64,000 bases of DNA from an uncultured Lachnospiraceae bacterium (GTDB taxonomy: Bacteria; Bacillota; Clostridia; Lachnospirales; Lachnospiraceae). Position 1 is the first letter of the stretch; every line of letters starts with the position of its first letter. A program made the translations under genes and the position numbers. The notes under the pieces were generated by a model. The model did not search any database, was not told the origin of the DNA, and was given only the letters and a program-made list of their open reading frames with translations. This document shows positions 15,901-24,531 of the stretch, one piece after another. The stretch spans positions 1 through 64,000 of the forward strand of contig CAJTPS010000005.1 in the NCBI GenBank assembly GCA_910578555.1. The letters are read 5' to 3'.

Positions 15901-18354
15901 GTGGACTCTATTGATGTCAGCGCGTATGCGACGGCGAACGGCGACAATTATGACACTTATATCAGAAAGAAGAGACCGGCGGCAACCAATAATATGTACA
16001 CGCGTAAGACAAACGGCGCAACGCCGGGACTGTTCAGCGGTTATTATCTGGATTATAAAGAAGGTGATCAGCGTGAGGAGAATCCGAACGGTAATGATCA
16101 TATCAGAAGTGTCATCCTGACGACGGTCAAGAAGTTGCCGGACTATGCTTTTGACAGTTGTGAGCAGCTGGAGAGAGTTGTGCTGGGGAACATTGAGAAA
16201 ATCGGTGCACTGCCTTTCAGAGGCTGCGGTAATTTGACGAATGTGGTCGGCAATGAAAAGTATCCGGCGGAGAACGGCATCGTTTATGCACAGGATGAGA
16301 ATCATGCCGGAAAATATAAGATTATTGAATGTCTGATGACCAGAGGCAAGCCGAATACGGGAGATGAGAATCTGGAGAAAGCTACTATAGCTGCTCCGGA
16401 ACCCGACAGACTGATCAGCAGCGTAACCGAGATCGCAGAGAGCGCATTCGAAGGATGTGACGGTATTTCGGTGGTTGACTTATCTACGGCAGAAGGACTG
16501 GAAATCATTCCGGAGAACTGCTTTAAGGATTGTAAGAGCCTGATTAATGTGAAGCTGCCGAGAACCGTTACGAAGATCAGAGATGATGCGTTCAGTGGAA
16601 TCGCAGATGCGACACATCCGCTGGCTGTGACGATTCCCGGAAGAGAAGTTGATATCGCCGATATGGCGTTTGATCCGAAACGGAATGTGACGATTTACAC
16701 ATATGAAGATTCCGCAGCATATCGTTATGGAAAACGGTATGAAAGTCAGGGCATGAAGGTAGAAGTACTGAATGCTTTCCGCGTTATGTTCTATGACTAT
16801 GACGGCGCGCAGGTTGGTGCGACCCAGATCGTAGATCGGGATACGGGCGGCAGCAAGGCCACTGCACCGCCGGAGGAGGCAGCGTTAAAAGAGGCAGGTC
16901 ACAGACCGGGCTATACGTTCAGTCATTGGGAGACGACAGGCGGTAAGACGCTGGATGATCCGATTACAGAAGATATGACTGTCTTTATCGCACAGTATGA
17001 GTCGGATGGGTCCATGATCAATGGTAAGTATGTTGTAGAATTCCTTGACGGTATAGACGGACACCGGTTGAGCGGACGTAATTCCAGTGATATTGACGGT
17101 AAGTATTATGTACCGCCATATATCGATAATGATCCTGCCAAGAAGAGCAGTTTTGCCGCATTGGAATGGGAGGCTCCGACACCTGCGGATCACTCTAAGG
17201 AAGGTAAGGAGTTCTTACAGTGGAGCAATAACTGGACGGAAAATACAACGATCGAGAGCAACATGACGATTATTGCACTGTACCGTGATGTTTCGACCAG
17301 CGGCGGTTCCGGAAATACCAGCGGCGGCTCCACTAACACGAGCAGAGGCTCTACGAGCAATGGCGGTACGAATACATCGAGGAACAGTACGTCTAACTCA
17401 TCAAGCAATACATCGTCCTCGTCCAGCAGTTCGACGAGTACGACATCGTCCACGTCCAATACCTCGTCGTCTACGGCGGCCACCTATACGGTGACGGTTG
17501 TGAACGGCAGCGGAAGCGGTACGTACGCGCAGGGATCTACGGTTGTGATTGCAGCGAACGAACCTGCAGCGGGTATGGTATTCCAGAAGTGGACGACAGA
17601 GTCTAACGGTGTTACGTTAGCGAGTGTCAGCATGACGGCGACTACCTTCACGATGCCGGCAGGTAATGTGACAGTTACGGCGAATTATGTTGCGGCACCG
17701 GCACCGGCGACCAATACGGGTAATAATGGAAATAATAATGGCGGTGGCGGCGGTGGCAGCACCGGCGGAAGCGGCAGTACCCGCGTAGATATTACGAAAC
17801 CGGGGATATCCAATAAGGATCTGGCCAATGCCAATGCGAACGGTACGACCGATAACTTTATTGTTAAGATTACAGAGACTGATGAGGCGACCAGAGCGGT
17901 AGCAGATGCTTTGACGAACAAGTATGGCAGTCTGGATAATATTCTGTACTACGCGATGGACATCAGCCTGTGGGATTCCACCGGAACCTATCAGCTTACA
18001 GGTGACCAGCTTGCGGGAATCACGGTAGATATTACAATACCGATTCCGGATGCGCTGGTTGCATATGGCGGTAACAATATGGCCGGTGCGGTAGTGAACG
18101 GGAATCAGTTAGAGAATTTGAATGAGAACTTTACAACGATAAACGGTGTTCCCTGTATCAGATTTACGGCTTCTCATTTCTCGCCGTATACGGTCTATGT
18201 AGACACGGGAAATCTGACAGAGGGTATGCTTGATACAACGCCCAAGACCGGAGATCCGATTCATCCGAAGTGGTTCTTATCCATTGGTCTGGCATGTCTG
18301 TCCGTGATTCTGTTTATGAAGCGGGATAAGGCAGCGAAAGCAAAAACGGCATAA
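12946..18354 (+). CDS. Giant BspA-type leucine-rich-repeat surface protein with TPKTG sorting signal
   Basis: A 1802-residue cell-wall protein. It has a basic N-terminus plus hydrophobic signal segment (about 22-42), then several blocks of BspA/LRR_5 repeats (near 315-520, 650-715, 1040-1085 and 1155-1260) recognised by recurring IGxxAFxxCxxLxxVxxxxxV patterns. Two Listeria-Bacteroides-like modules follow (about 1280-1345 and 1360-1450, YTFSHWETTGG, EFLQWSNNW). A Ser/Thr/Asn-rich stalk covers 1448-1510. An InlB-like module comes next (VFQKWTTES), then a Gly-rich linker and a pre-anchor domain (FTASHFSPYTVY). The C-terminus is TPKTGDPIHPKWF (from 1765) plus a hydrophobic helix and a KRDKAAKAK tail. 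It lies 44 bp after the sortase gene. Likely adhesin; ligand unknown. Confidence 0.9.
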   Translation: MAKKTALKKSKRRLKRTVRRSIAAVLMVTAIAVAAIPVPENLADEPGNDTEGDAGIQYVDATQDEFVDNPGKTVNKYVNSETDELVAEVEKGDLEQTEIVVRDGQSLVLTWQFLYEPINAQFGRLCRYNNYFPREVVNLGLQPNKNYFVVKATEFNNYFGANGDPKSCGIKYMDNLTPSNQFYPTNTLTYSYLDYDQYSDAVILDEKTAAFFQKYFERDFNTKTEEFRAYYAALKDNPSLDPPEDMVRRPADLDSDQQIEFFCEHNNILKGTKYRLTTATDQRLGQSNSELVYVAYSTEKSEELPYGYVDVDGYLVLLDVRYISTIADKAFYNVQNVGQIDFSDKVQYIGESAFENSGITSVVIGNADMIGNRAFYGCQKLTEIKFTDTADTYAIGAEAFRLSGINTTLTLPWTLKTIGHGAFSSCLSLGEIRFDDRISECEIGDYAFFDDTRLTTVNFGTAKIKNMGKGSFAVQSPSGDSLQSFSFPSEGLGNLDDYVLANHRNLTEVNIQNYTKKMPESTFYNCFGLKKAVFSEKCGTASFDAGLFRYVTDPDFCVYGPELYADGPAFPRSSTWDAVRNDGLGIPYVYESGGKTYYEMALESEDGTRYRYGAGNDGELISCALIDSNAKFVDIVIPSKIGNFDIKSIGSECFSNKELREKIRSITIQNRSVSTIADGAFRDLPALIKVRIGDSVTNIGRDAFAGCKKLYDVYFTKPSAGYEALTMDDSAFVTTGSQLTFHGDIAEGYAPFEWATNPAHVLKDQDNVNVPAINVCYQSLWDSESGTHLTVMCDKTGEVTLLDYPKYSDLNVENVNDLDEELRDYCKDMENYYYYTVYDSGEAVEQMRREYAYIWDAVQEGRDSVVLPSGLAISATDFETELAKRYGPWINPNYCEPGFWKSYLQAGAGTDTSKAGLIDLLFEPIVVEAAKNPTPYFKANPYNFMKNYQSYLNDPEYESYPDYKKVPDKVWTFINATQEIVVPAGVDSIDVSAYATANGDNYDTYIRKKRPAATNNMYTRKTNGATPGLFSGYYLDYKEGDQREENPNGNDHIRSVILTTVKKLPDYAFDSCEQLERVVLGNIEKIGALPFRGCGNLTNVVGNEKYPAENGIVYAQDENHAGKYKIIECLMTRGKPNTGDENLEKATIAAPEPDRLISSVTEIAESAFEGCDGISVVDLSTAEGLEIIPENCFKDCKSLINVKLPRTVTKIRDDAFSGIADATHPLAVTIPGREVDIADMAFDPKRNVTIYTYEDSAAYRYGKRYESQGMKVEVLNAFRVMFYDYDGAQVGATQIVDRDTGGSKATAPPEEAALKEAGHRPGYTFSHWETTGGKTLDDPITEDMTVFIAQYESDGSMINGKYVVEFLDGIDGHRLSGRNSSDIDGKYYVPPYIDNDPAKKSSFAALEWEAPTPADHSKEGKEFLQWSNNWTENTTIESNMTIIALYRDVSTSGGSGNTSGGSTNTSRGSTSNGGTNTSRNSTSNSSSNTSSSSSSSTSTTSSTSNTSSSTAATYTVTVVNGSGSGTYAQGSTVVIAANEPAAGMVFQKWTTESNGVTLASVSMTATTFTMPAGNVTVTANYVAAPAPATNTGNNGNNNGGGGGGSTGGSGSTRVDITKPGISNKDLANANANGTTDNFIVKITETDEATRAVADALTNKYGSLDNILYYAMDISLWDSTGTYQLTGDQLAGITVDITIPIPDALVAYGGNNMAGAVVNGNQLENLNENFTTINGVPCIRFTASHFSPYTVYVDTGNLTEGMLDTTPKTGDPIHPKWFLSIGLACLSVILFMKRDKAAKAKTA

Positions 18355-18364
18355 AGGAAATCCT

Positions 18365-21202
18365 ATGGGAAAGAAAGTAAGAAATCTGATTGGTATACTG
18401 CTTCTTATTACGGCGATAGCAGTTACACAGATCCCTGTATCAGATGTGGAAGCGGCTCCGACCTCTTCCGCATCTGATTTTCAGATGGATGGAACAACAT
18501 TAGTGAAATACAACGGCACGGCTGAGGACGTGTCTGTTTCCAATTATGTTGAGCGCATAGAGGCTGAGGCATTTGCAGGAAACGAACATATCAGACATGT
18601 GACAATAGGTGATGCCGTGGAGGTCATAGGTTCCGGCGCCTTTACGGAATGCAAGAATCTTACGAGCGTTTTGATTCCTGATTCCGTAACAACGATCGGG
18701 AATGCGGCATTCAGCGGTTGTCCGTCTTTAAGAGAGGTAAATGTCGGAGTCGGACTCGTTGAGCTGGGCAATGGCGCATTTGCCGGAGATTATAATCTTT
18801 CGGATGTCCATTTTGACAGTAGTAATACAAAATTTACATGTGATGACGGAGCTATTTATAATAAGAACGGCAGAAATACGCTGTATCAACTGCTTGCGGG
18901 CAGGAGAGGAGACAGTTATTCCATGCCGTCTTCGGTTGTTAAGATCAAACCGTATGCCTTCTGGGGCGATTACAATCTGGAGAAGGTGAGTATCAGCAAC
19001 AATGCGAAAGAGATTTCCGCATATGCTTTTTCCAACTGTAAGAATTTAAAGGAGGCTGACATTCCCTATTCCGTTAAAAACATTGATATGAAGGCCTTTG
19101 AGGATTGTGTCAGACTGCGGGAGATCGAGATTCCTCCTTCGGTCGGTACCATTCACAGCACGGCTTTTGACGGTTGTACAAAACTCGAGATCAAGGCGGA
19201 TGCCGGTTCGGTGGCGAGCAGATTTGCACAGACGCTTGTGCTGGAAGATATTGAGGTGTCGGAGTATGAGGAAGCACCGGGATCATCAGGCGTGAGCGAA
19301 AATGATATAGACGATGATACGGTACCGCAGATCGTGGCGCCGGTAGATTATTATCATGAAGTGTCGCACATGAATGCGATGGAGGCGGAAGAGGATGATT
19401 CTGTAAAGGGCAAGACGAGAGTGATCGGCCGGGAGGCCTTTATACTGATTGATAATGCAAATGCTACGATCAATGTAGGCAGCACCGGCGAAACGATCGG
19501 CGGTGTTCCGGCAGATGATACACAGCAGTATACGGATACCGTACCGGGGCTTGCGGGTTCAGGAGACGCGAAGGGCGGCTCTTTCCCAAAATATACGGTG
19601 GTGAATGGATCTGTCATCGCGGCGCAGGCATATTATGATGATGCTATGACGTCTTTTGCGTTTCCGGAGGGAATTGTCAGAATCGGAGAGTTTGCTTTTG
19701 CGAGATCTTCCCTGCAGTCTGTTCGGATTCCGGATGGTGTGGAGGACATCGATTATGCGGCATTTTATCATTGTGATGGATTGACTGATGTGGTCATTCC
19801 AGGCAGTGTGCGTAACATTGCGGCTTCGGCGTTTGCTTCGACACCGTGGCTGTCACAGTGGAAACAAAGCGGCAGCGGAGATTTTCTGATCGTTGGCGAC
19901 GGTATTTTGCTGGCGTATAAAGGAAGCGGCGGCGTGGTTTCTGTACCGGCGGGGGTCAAACAGATCGGCGCGGAGGCATTTCAGAATAATACTGCGGTGA
20001 CGGGAGTCATTCTTCCGGACAGCGTGGAAGTGATTGGTGAAGCCGCTTTTGAAAACTGCAGCAATCTGACATCCGCAGAGGGTGGTAATAATATAAGAGA
20101 AGTCAGGGACAGAGCGTATGCCGGTTGTCCCCTTGACACGGTGCATATTCCGGCCACAGCGCAAGGAATCGGACTGCGTGCCTATGACATTACAGGGGCA
20201 CAGAAAGCTGTGGGCGGCGATGTCGTTGTGTTTGCAGGAGAAGAACTGCCGAAGTTGTCCTATGAGGCGGCTTCGATGAAGCTATACAGAGAGGATTATC
20301 GGGATCTGGCCCTTAGGGGCAGGAAGATTGCGGTGATTCCGGAGAGCGTGAGCGATCTGAAGGATACGGTGCTGGATGGCGCACAAGCCGGATTCGAGGG
20401 CGTGATCTGTAAAGTGACGAAAGAGGCGGCAGGCGGTGAAGACGGGACGCTGCAGATCGTGGCTAGGCATGGCGTCGGCAGTCTGCCGGCAGCCGGAGAG
20501 ACCTGTAAGATAGATGGAATGACATACGTGCTGGAGGAAGGCACGGAGAATCTGGGAAGCGAGGTGCCGCAGGAAGAGATTCGTGAGGGGATCGATGTGC
20601 GGGTCAACAGTTATTCGCTGCCGCAGGATGGCATGGCCAGTGCGGTTATGGAAGGCTCAGAGGAAAATTACGTGTTAACGATCGCGGACAGTGAAGAGGC
20701 AAAGTCTGCAATTGGTGATGTGTATAAGAAAATCTACGGGAATAAACTGCCGCATAATCTGTGCGCTTATGAGATTGGCATGACGGAAGCCGGGACAGGG
20801 ATTCCGATTACCGGACTGGGCAAACAGAGTGTGGAAGTTACGATCCCGATTCCGAAGGGCGTAGGGGAAGAGAACCTGCATGTAGTTTGTCTGGATGCGG
20901 ATGGACAGCTGGAAGAGGTGGAGAGCAGAGTAATATCTGTGGACGGCATAGACGCGCTTACTTTCTCTGCGAAGCATTTTTCGCCCTATGGGATCTATAA
21001 TTATGGCAACAGTATGGCAGTGGCGGACGTGAAAGACGGGCAGGCCGTATTTGCTTCTCTCGGCAAAAAGGATGCTTCACCGGATACCGGTGATTACAGC
21101 ATTCATCCGAAATGGTTCTTCAGTGCGGGGTTGATTTGCACGGCGATGGCTTTATTCTTTTACCGGGGCGGGAACCGCAGACGTAGAAAGAAAAAGGCGT
21201 GA
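18365..21202 (+). CDS. Second BspA-type leucine-rich-repeat surface protein with SPDTG sorting signal
   Basis: A 945-residue cell-wall protein, starting 10 bp after its larger neighbour with an AAAGGA site. It has a signal peptide (about 1-30), BspA/LRR_5 repeats at about 45-270 and again at 430-600 (AFSGCPSLREV, AFENCSNLTSA), and an acidic linker between. A C-terminal domain near 770-880 closely resembles the pre-anchor domain of the first protein (VTIPIPKG, FSAKHFSPYGIY against VDITIPIPDA, FTASHFSPYTVY). The end is SPDTGDYSIHPKWFF (from 905), a hydrophobic helix and an Arg/Lys tail. SPxTG fits the specificity known for clostridial class B sortases. Both proteins probably use the adjacent sortase. 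Confidence 0.9.
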   Translation: MGKKVRNLIGILLLITAIAVTQIPVSDVEAAPTSSASDFQMDGTTLVKYNGTAEDVSVSNYVERIEAEAFAGNEHIRHVTIGDAVEVIGSGAFTECKNLTSVLIPDSVTTIGNAAFSGCPSLREVNVGVGLVELGNGAFAGDYNLSDVHFDSSNTKFTCDDGAIYNKNGRNTLYQLLAGRRGDSYSMPSSVVKIKPYAFWGDYNLEKVSISNNAKEISAYAFSNCKNLKEADIPYSVKNIDMKAFEDCVRLREIEIPPSVGTIHSTAFDGCTKLEIKADAGSVASRFAQTLVLEDIEVSEYEEAPGSSGVSENDIDDDTVPQIVAPVDYYHEVSHMNAMEAEEDDSVKGKTRVIGREAFILIDNANATINVGSTGETIGGVPADDTQQYTDTVPGLAGSGDAKGGSFPKYTVVNGSVIAAQAYYDDAMTSFAFPEGIVRIGEFAFARSSLQSVRIPDGVEDIDYAAFYHCDGLTDVVIPGSVRNIAASAFASTPWLSQWKQSGSGDFLIVGDGILLAYKGSGGVVSVPAGVKQIGAEAFQNNTAVTGVILPDSVEVIGEAAFENCSNLTSAEGGNNIREVRDRAYAGCPLDTVHIPATAQGIGLRAYDITGAQKAVGGDVVVFAGEELPKLSYEAASMKLYREDYRDLALRGRKIAVIPESVSDLKDTVLDGAQAGFEGVICKVTKEAAGGEDGTLQIVARHGVGSLPAAGETCKIDGMTYVLEEGTENLGSEVPQEEIREGIDVRVNSYSLPQDGMASAVMEGSEENYVLTIADSEEAKSAIGDVYKKIYGNKLPHNLCAYEIGMTEAGTGIPITGLGKQSVEVTIPIPKGVGEENLHVVCLDADGQLEEVESRVISVDGIDALTFSAKHFSPYGIYNYGNSMAVADVKDGQAVFASLGKKDASPDTGDYSIHPKWFFSAGLICTAMALFFYRGGNRRRRKKKA

Positions 21203-21280
21203 CAGAATATGAAGCACGATAAGGAAATATATCGGTAACAGAGAAAAACAGCATAAACAAACAGGACACTGAACACGGTA

Positions 21281-21321
21281 AGACTCCCGGCATAGAATAA
21301 ATCTATAGTCGGGAGTTTTTT
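21281..21321 (+). terminator. Terminator of the sortase-BspA operon
   Basis: ACTCCCG (21283-21289) pairs with CGGGAGT (21310-21316), with an inner CATAG/CTATA(G) extension and a following T run to 21321. It closes the three-gene unit. The next gene starts only 19 bp later. Confidence 0.9.
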
Positions 21322-21339
21322 CGACAATCAGGATGAAAT

Positions 21340-22275
21340 ATGGTGGTATATGTCGTGAATCGTGTCAGAAAACAGGTTGGGTGTACTGATGATATACAGA
21401 GAGATATTGTGACGCAAGATCTTGCCGTGGCAGTATTGGATACGGGGATAGGCGCACATCCGGATTTCAACGGGCGTATTGTTGAGTTTGCGGATTTTGT
21501 AAATAACCGGCAGGGATGTTATGACGACAGTGGCCACGGAACGCATGTGGCGGGGTGCGTGGGAGGGAGCGGGTACGCTTCCCACGGCGTATACAAAGGA
21601 ATGGCGCCCGCCTGCCGCCTGTGTATAGGAAAAGTGTTAGATCAAAACGGGGAGGGCAGTATAGACAGTATGCACCGGGGCATCGTATGGGTTATGCAGA
21701 ATCGTCTAAGACATCGGATACGTGTTCTCAACGTATCGCTGGGCATTGGAACAAGCGGGGAGAGAGAACGCATGAAGGAACTGGTTGATCTGCTGGATGC
21801 AGTATGGGACCAGGGGATCGTGGTAGTGTGTGCCGCCGGCAACAACGGACCGAAGGAAGGCACGATATCGCCGCTTGGAAGCAGCCGCAGGGTGATTACG
21901 GTAGGCTGTCATGAGGGCGGATATTTCGGTGCGCGCAGAGATCTGTGTGAGAATTATTCCGGCAGAGGAAGCCGTGCTATGATGTACCGCAAACCTGATG
22001 TGGTGGCGCCGGGGACAGATATTGTATCATGTAATCTGCAGTTTCTGGGAAACCAGAGGAGCGGCTATCGCAATGCTTATATCAGAAAGAGCGGCACTTC
22101 CATGTCTACGCCCATTGTATCCGGTGCGGCAGCGCTCTTTCTGCAGAAATATCCTGATGCGGGAAATGAGGAAGTTAAACGCAGGATGATCTACAGCGCA
22201 AGGGACATGGGCGATTCATGGAGTAAGCAGGGGTGGGGGATGATAAATCTTGAAGAAATGTGCAGTTCGGGTTGA
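21340..22275 (+). CDS. S8 family (subtilisin-like) serine protease without signal peptide
   Basis: A 311-residue subtilase with the complete catalytic set: Asp in AVLDTGIGAHPD (near 34), His in GHGTHVAG (near 67), the oxyanion Asn in CAAGNNGP (near 167) and Ser in SGTSMSTP (near 251). The catalytic domain fills the whole protein; there is no N-terminal hydrophobic signal, propeptide of normal size, or membrane anchor. It therefore resembles intracellular or spore-associated subtilases, for example the germination protease-like and IspA types, and not exported ones. AGGA lies six nt before the ATG. It sits between the surface-protein operon terminator and the citrate synthase promoter. A link to surface-protein processing is possible but unsupported. 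Confidence 0.92.
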   Translation: MVVYVVNRVRKQVGCTDDIQRDIVTQDLAVAVLDTGIGAHPDFNGRIVEFADFVNNRQGCYDDSGHGTHVAGCVGGSGYASHGVYKGMAPACRLCIGKVLDQNGEGSIDSMHRGIVWVMQNRLRHRIRVLNVSLGIGTSGERERMKELVDLLDAVWDQGIVVVCAAGNNGPKEGTISPLGSSRRVITVGCHEGGYFGARRDLCENYSGRGSRAMMYRKPDVVAPGTDIVSCNLQFLGNQRSGYRNAYIRKSGTSMSTPIVSGAAALFLQKYPDAGNEEVKRRMIYSARDMGDSWSKQGWGMINLEEMCSSG

Positions 22276-22314
22276 CATAGATGGTATGATTGTATACAAT
22301 TATACGTGGTATAC
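22272..22314 (+). promoter_or_regulatory. Promoter with a GTATAC palindrome, candidate GntR operator
   Basis: TTGACA (22272-22277), a 17-bp spacer and TACAAT (22295-22300) give a near-consensus promoter. A perfect 12-bp palindrome ATTGTATACAAT (22289-22300) overlaps the -10 box, and a second GTATAC core lies at 22309-22314, 17 bp on. GntR/FadR-type regulators commonly bind palindromes with a GTnnAC core, and such a regulator is encoded in this operon. Autoregulation by repression is therefore inferred. Confidence 0.7.
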
Positions 22315-22347
22315 ACCCATGTGATGCCAGAAAGGTACGTGACAGCT

Positions 22348-23763
22348 ATGTATGATGAGAGAACTTTTGCAAATCGACCGGTTACCATGAACGATCACAA
22401 TAATCTTCTGGAAATAGAAGAGCATATGTATATTCTGGATGATGTTGCGAAACCAAATGTATTCCGGAATATGTTTCCGTATTCCGAAATACCGAAGATT
22501 CCATTTAATGACAGGACTGTGCCGCATAATATGCCTAAGGATATCTGGATCACGGATACCACATTCCGGGACGGTCAGCAGTCCAGAGCGCCCTACACGA
22601 CGCAGCAGATTGTTACAATATATGATTATCTGCATAAACTGGGCGGACCAAACGGCATGATCCGGGCCAGCGAATTTTTCCTGTACAGCAGAAAAGACCG
22701 GGATGCAGTTTATAAATGCATGGAGCGGGGGTATCAGTATCCGGAGATCACAAGCTGGATTCGTGCCAGCAAGGAAGACTTTAAGCTGGTAAAAGAGATT
22801 GGCATGAAGGAGACGGGGATTCTGGTAAGCTGCTCGGATTATCATATATTCTTAAAGCTGAAGATGACGAGAAAACAGGCAATGGATCATTATTTGAGTG
22901 TGATCCGGGATTGTCTGGAAGAAGGAATCAGTCCAAGATGCCATCTGGAAGATATTACGCGGGCAGATATTTATGGATACGTGGTACCGTTTTGTATGGA
23001 ACTGATGAAGCTTATGGAAGAGTACCGGATTCCGGTTAAGGTACGTGCCTGTGATACGATGGGGTACGGGGTAAATTATCCGGGAGCGGTTATTCCCAGA
23101 AGCGTACAGGGCATCATTTATGCATTACATACCCATGCAGGCGTGCCGCATGAACTGCTTGAATGGCACGGGCATAATGATTTCTATAAAGCGGTGTCCA
23201 ACTCTACGACGGCATGGCTGTACGGGTGCTCCGGTATCAATACATCACTGTTCGGTATCGGTGAGCGGACAGGCAATACGCCGTTAGAGGCGATGGTGTT
23301 TGAATATGCACAGCTTCGCGGCGGGCTAAACGGTATGGATACGACGGTGATCACGGAACTGGCGGAATATTATGAGAAGGAAATCGGCTATGACATTCCG
23401 CCCAGAACGCCTTTTGTCGGTAAGAATTTCAATGTGACGAGGGCCGGCATACATGCGGACGGACTGCTTAAGAATGAGGAGATCTACAATATATTTGATA
23501 CGGATAAGTTCCTGAACAGACCGGTTCTGTGCGCTGTGTCCAACACATCGGGACTGGCGGGGATCGCACACTGGATCAACACTTATTATCATCTGCCGGA
23601 GGAAAAACATCTGGACAAGAACGGGGATCTCGTGAGAGCACTTAAAGTCTGGGTCGATGAAGAATACACATCAGGGCGTGTGACGGTGCTGACGGATGAG
23701 GAACTGGTCACGCAGATCAGGAAGATTTGTAAAGAGCTGGAACTTCAGCTTCCGGAAAAGTGA
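22348..23763 (+). CDS. Probable Re-citrate synthase (HMGL/isopropylmalate synthase family)
   Basis: A 471-residue member of the DRE-TIM metallolyase family, which condenses acetyl-CoA with 2-oxoacids. The signature DTTFRDGQQSRAPY lies near 70-83 and the metal-binding HGHNDFYKA near 275. The C-terminus lacks the long LeuA regulatory domain of isopropylmalate synthases. Because the next two genes are a regulator and NADP isocitrate dehydrogenase, and no leu genes are nearby, the best reading is the Re-face-specific citrate synthase known from anaerobic clostridia, supplying 2-oxoglutarate for glutamate. Homocitrate synthase is an alternative. The ATG at 22348 is preferred (AGAAAGG at 22329-22335); an in-frame GTG at 22339 lies too close to that site. 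Confidence 0.75.
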   Translation: MYDERTFANRPVTMNDHNNLLEIEEHMYILDDVAKPNVFRNMFPYSEIPKIPFNDRTVPHNMPKDIWITDTTFRDGQQSRAPYTTQQIVTIYDYLHKLGGPNGMIRASEFFLYSRKDRDAVYKCMERGYQYPEITSWIRASKEDFKLVKEIGMKETGILVSCSDYHIFLKLKMTRKQAMDHYLSVIRDCLEEGISPRCHLEDITRADIYGYVVPFCMELMKLMEEYRIPVKVRACDTMGYGVNYPGAVIPRSVQGIIYALHTHAGVPHELLEWHGHNDFYKAVSNSTTAWLYGCSGINTSLFGIGERTGNTPLEAMVFEYAQLRGGLNGMDTTVITELAEYYEKEIGYDIPPRTPFVGKNFNVTRAGIHADGLLKNEEIYNIFDTDKFLNRPVLCAVSNTSGLAGIAHWINTYYHLPEEKHLDKNGDLVRALKVWVDEEYTSGRVTVLTDEELVTQIRKICKELELQLPEK

Positions 23764-23820
23764 GGAAACTGAAAGCAGTGTCGGGCGGACAGATGTAAAG
23801 GAGTGAAAACGGAAAAAGAA

Positions 23821-24531
23821 ATGGCTAATTATGATTTGAAGAATGAAGTCAACGATAAGTATTCCCTGCGGGGAAGGGTATTTCAGAAGCTGCGGGAGGA
23901 TATCTTAAGCGGGAAGTATAAGGAACATGAGGAACTGAAGGAAGTAGCGATCGGGGAAGAACTGGGCGTCAGCCGTACACCGGTCAGGGAGGCATTTAGA
24001 CAGCTGGAACTGGAGGGGCTGATACAGATCGTACCCAACAAGGGAGCGTATGTTACAGGGATCACGGCAAAAGACGTGAAGGATATCTATATGATCCGTT
24101 CGCTCCTCGAGGGGTTGTGCGCAAGACTGGCGACGGATAAGATGACGAAAGAACAGATGGAGGAGATGGAAGAGAACATATACCTGGCTGAATTTCATGC
24201 ATCCAAGGGGCATATGGATCAGATGGCGGAACTGGACAACCGGTTCCATGATATTCTCTATGAGGCATGCGATTCTAAAATGCTGGAGCATACACTGCGG
24301 GATTATCATCAGTATGTGCTTCGCGTCAGGCAGAAAACCCTATCCACGAATATGCGGGGGCGGGCTTCCAACGACGAGCACAGACAGATTATGGAGGCGC
24401 TCAAAGCAGGTGATGCCGACAGGGCAGAGCAGCTTGCGAATAAACATATGTTGAATGCATATGACAATATGGTGAAGAACGGATTGTATGAGATTTATGG
24501 AGAGGAAGGAACGGAAAATGGAAAAAATTAA
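23821..24531 (+). CDS. GntR family transcriptional regulator (FCD/FadR subfamily)
   Basis: A 236-residue DNA-binding regulator. The N-terminal winged helix has the family pattern GRVFQKLREDILSGKY and LGVSRTPVREAFRQLELEGLI (about 15-70). The C-terminal all-helical FCD ligand-binding domain carries the expected His/Asp metal residues (LDNRFHDILYEA; NDEHRQIMEAL) and ends with the RAEQLANKHM helix. The start is uncertain: the GTG at 23803 overlaps the AAAGGAG site, so the ATG at 23821 is used. It lies between the citrate synthase and isocitrate dehydrogenase genes and probably controls them through the GTATAC palindrome upstream. The effector may be a tricarboxylic or dicarboxylic acid. Confidence 0.88.
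   Translation: MANYDLKNEVNDKYSLRGRVFQKLREDILSGKYKEHEELKEVAIGEELGVSRTPVREAFRQLELEGLIQIVPNKGAYVTGITAKDVKDIYMIRSLLEGLCARLATDKMTKEQMEEMEENIYLAEFHASKGHMDQMAELDNRFHDILYEACDSKMLEHTLRDYHQYVLRVRQKTLSTNMRGRASNDEHRQIMEALKAGDADRAEQLANKHMLNAYDNMVKNGLYEIYGEEGTENGKN

Noticed and set aside
17190..17483. Antisense Asp/Glu/Val-rich frame in the Ser/Thr stalk
   Set aside because: Produced by the repetitive Ser/Thr/Asn codons on the plus strand; not a gene.
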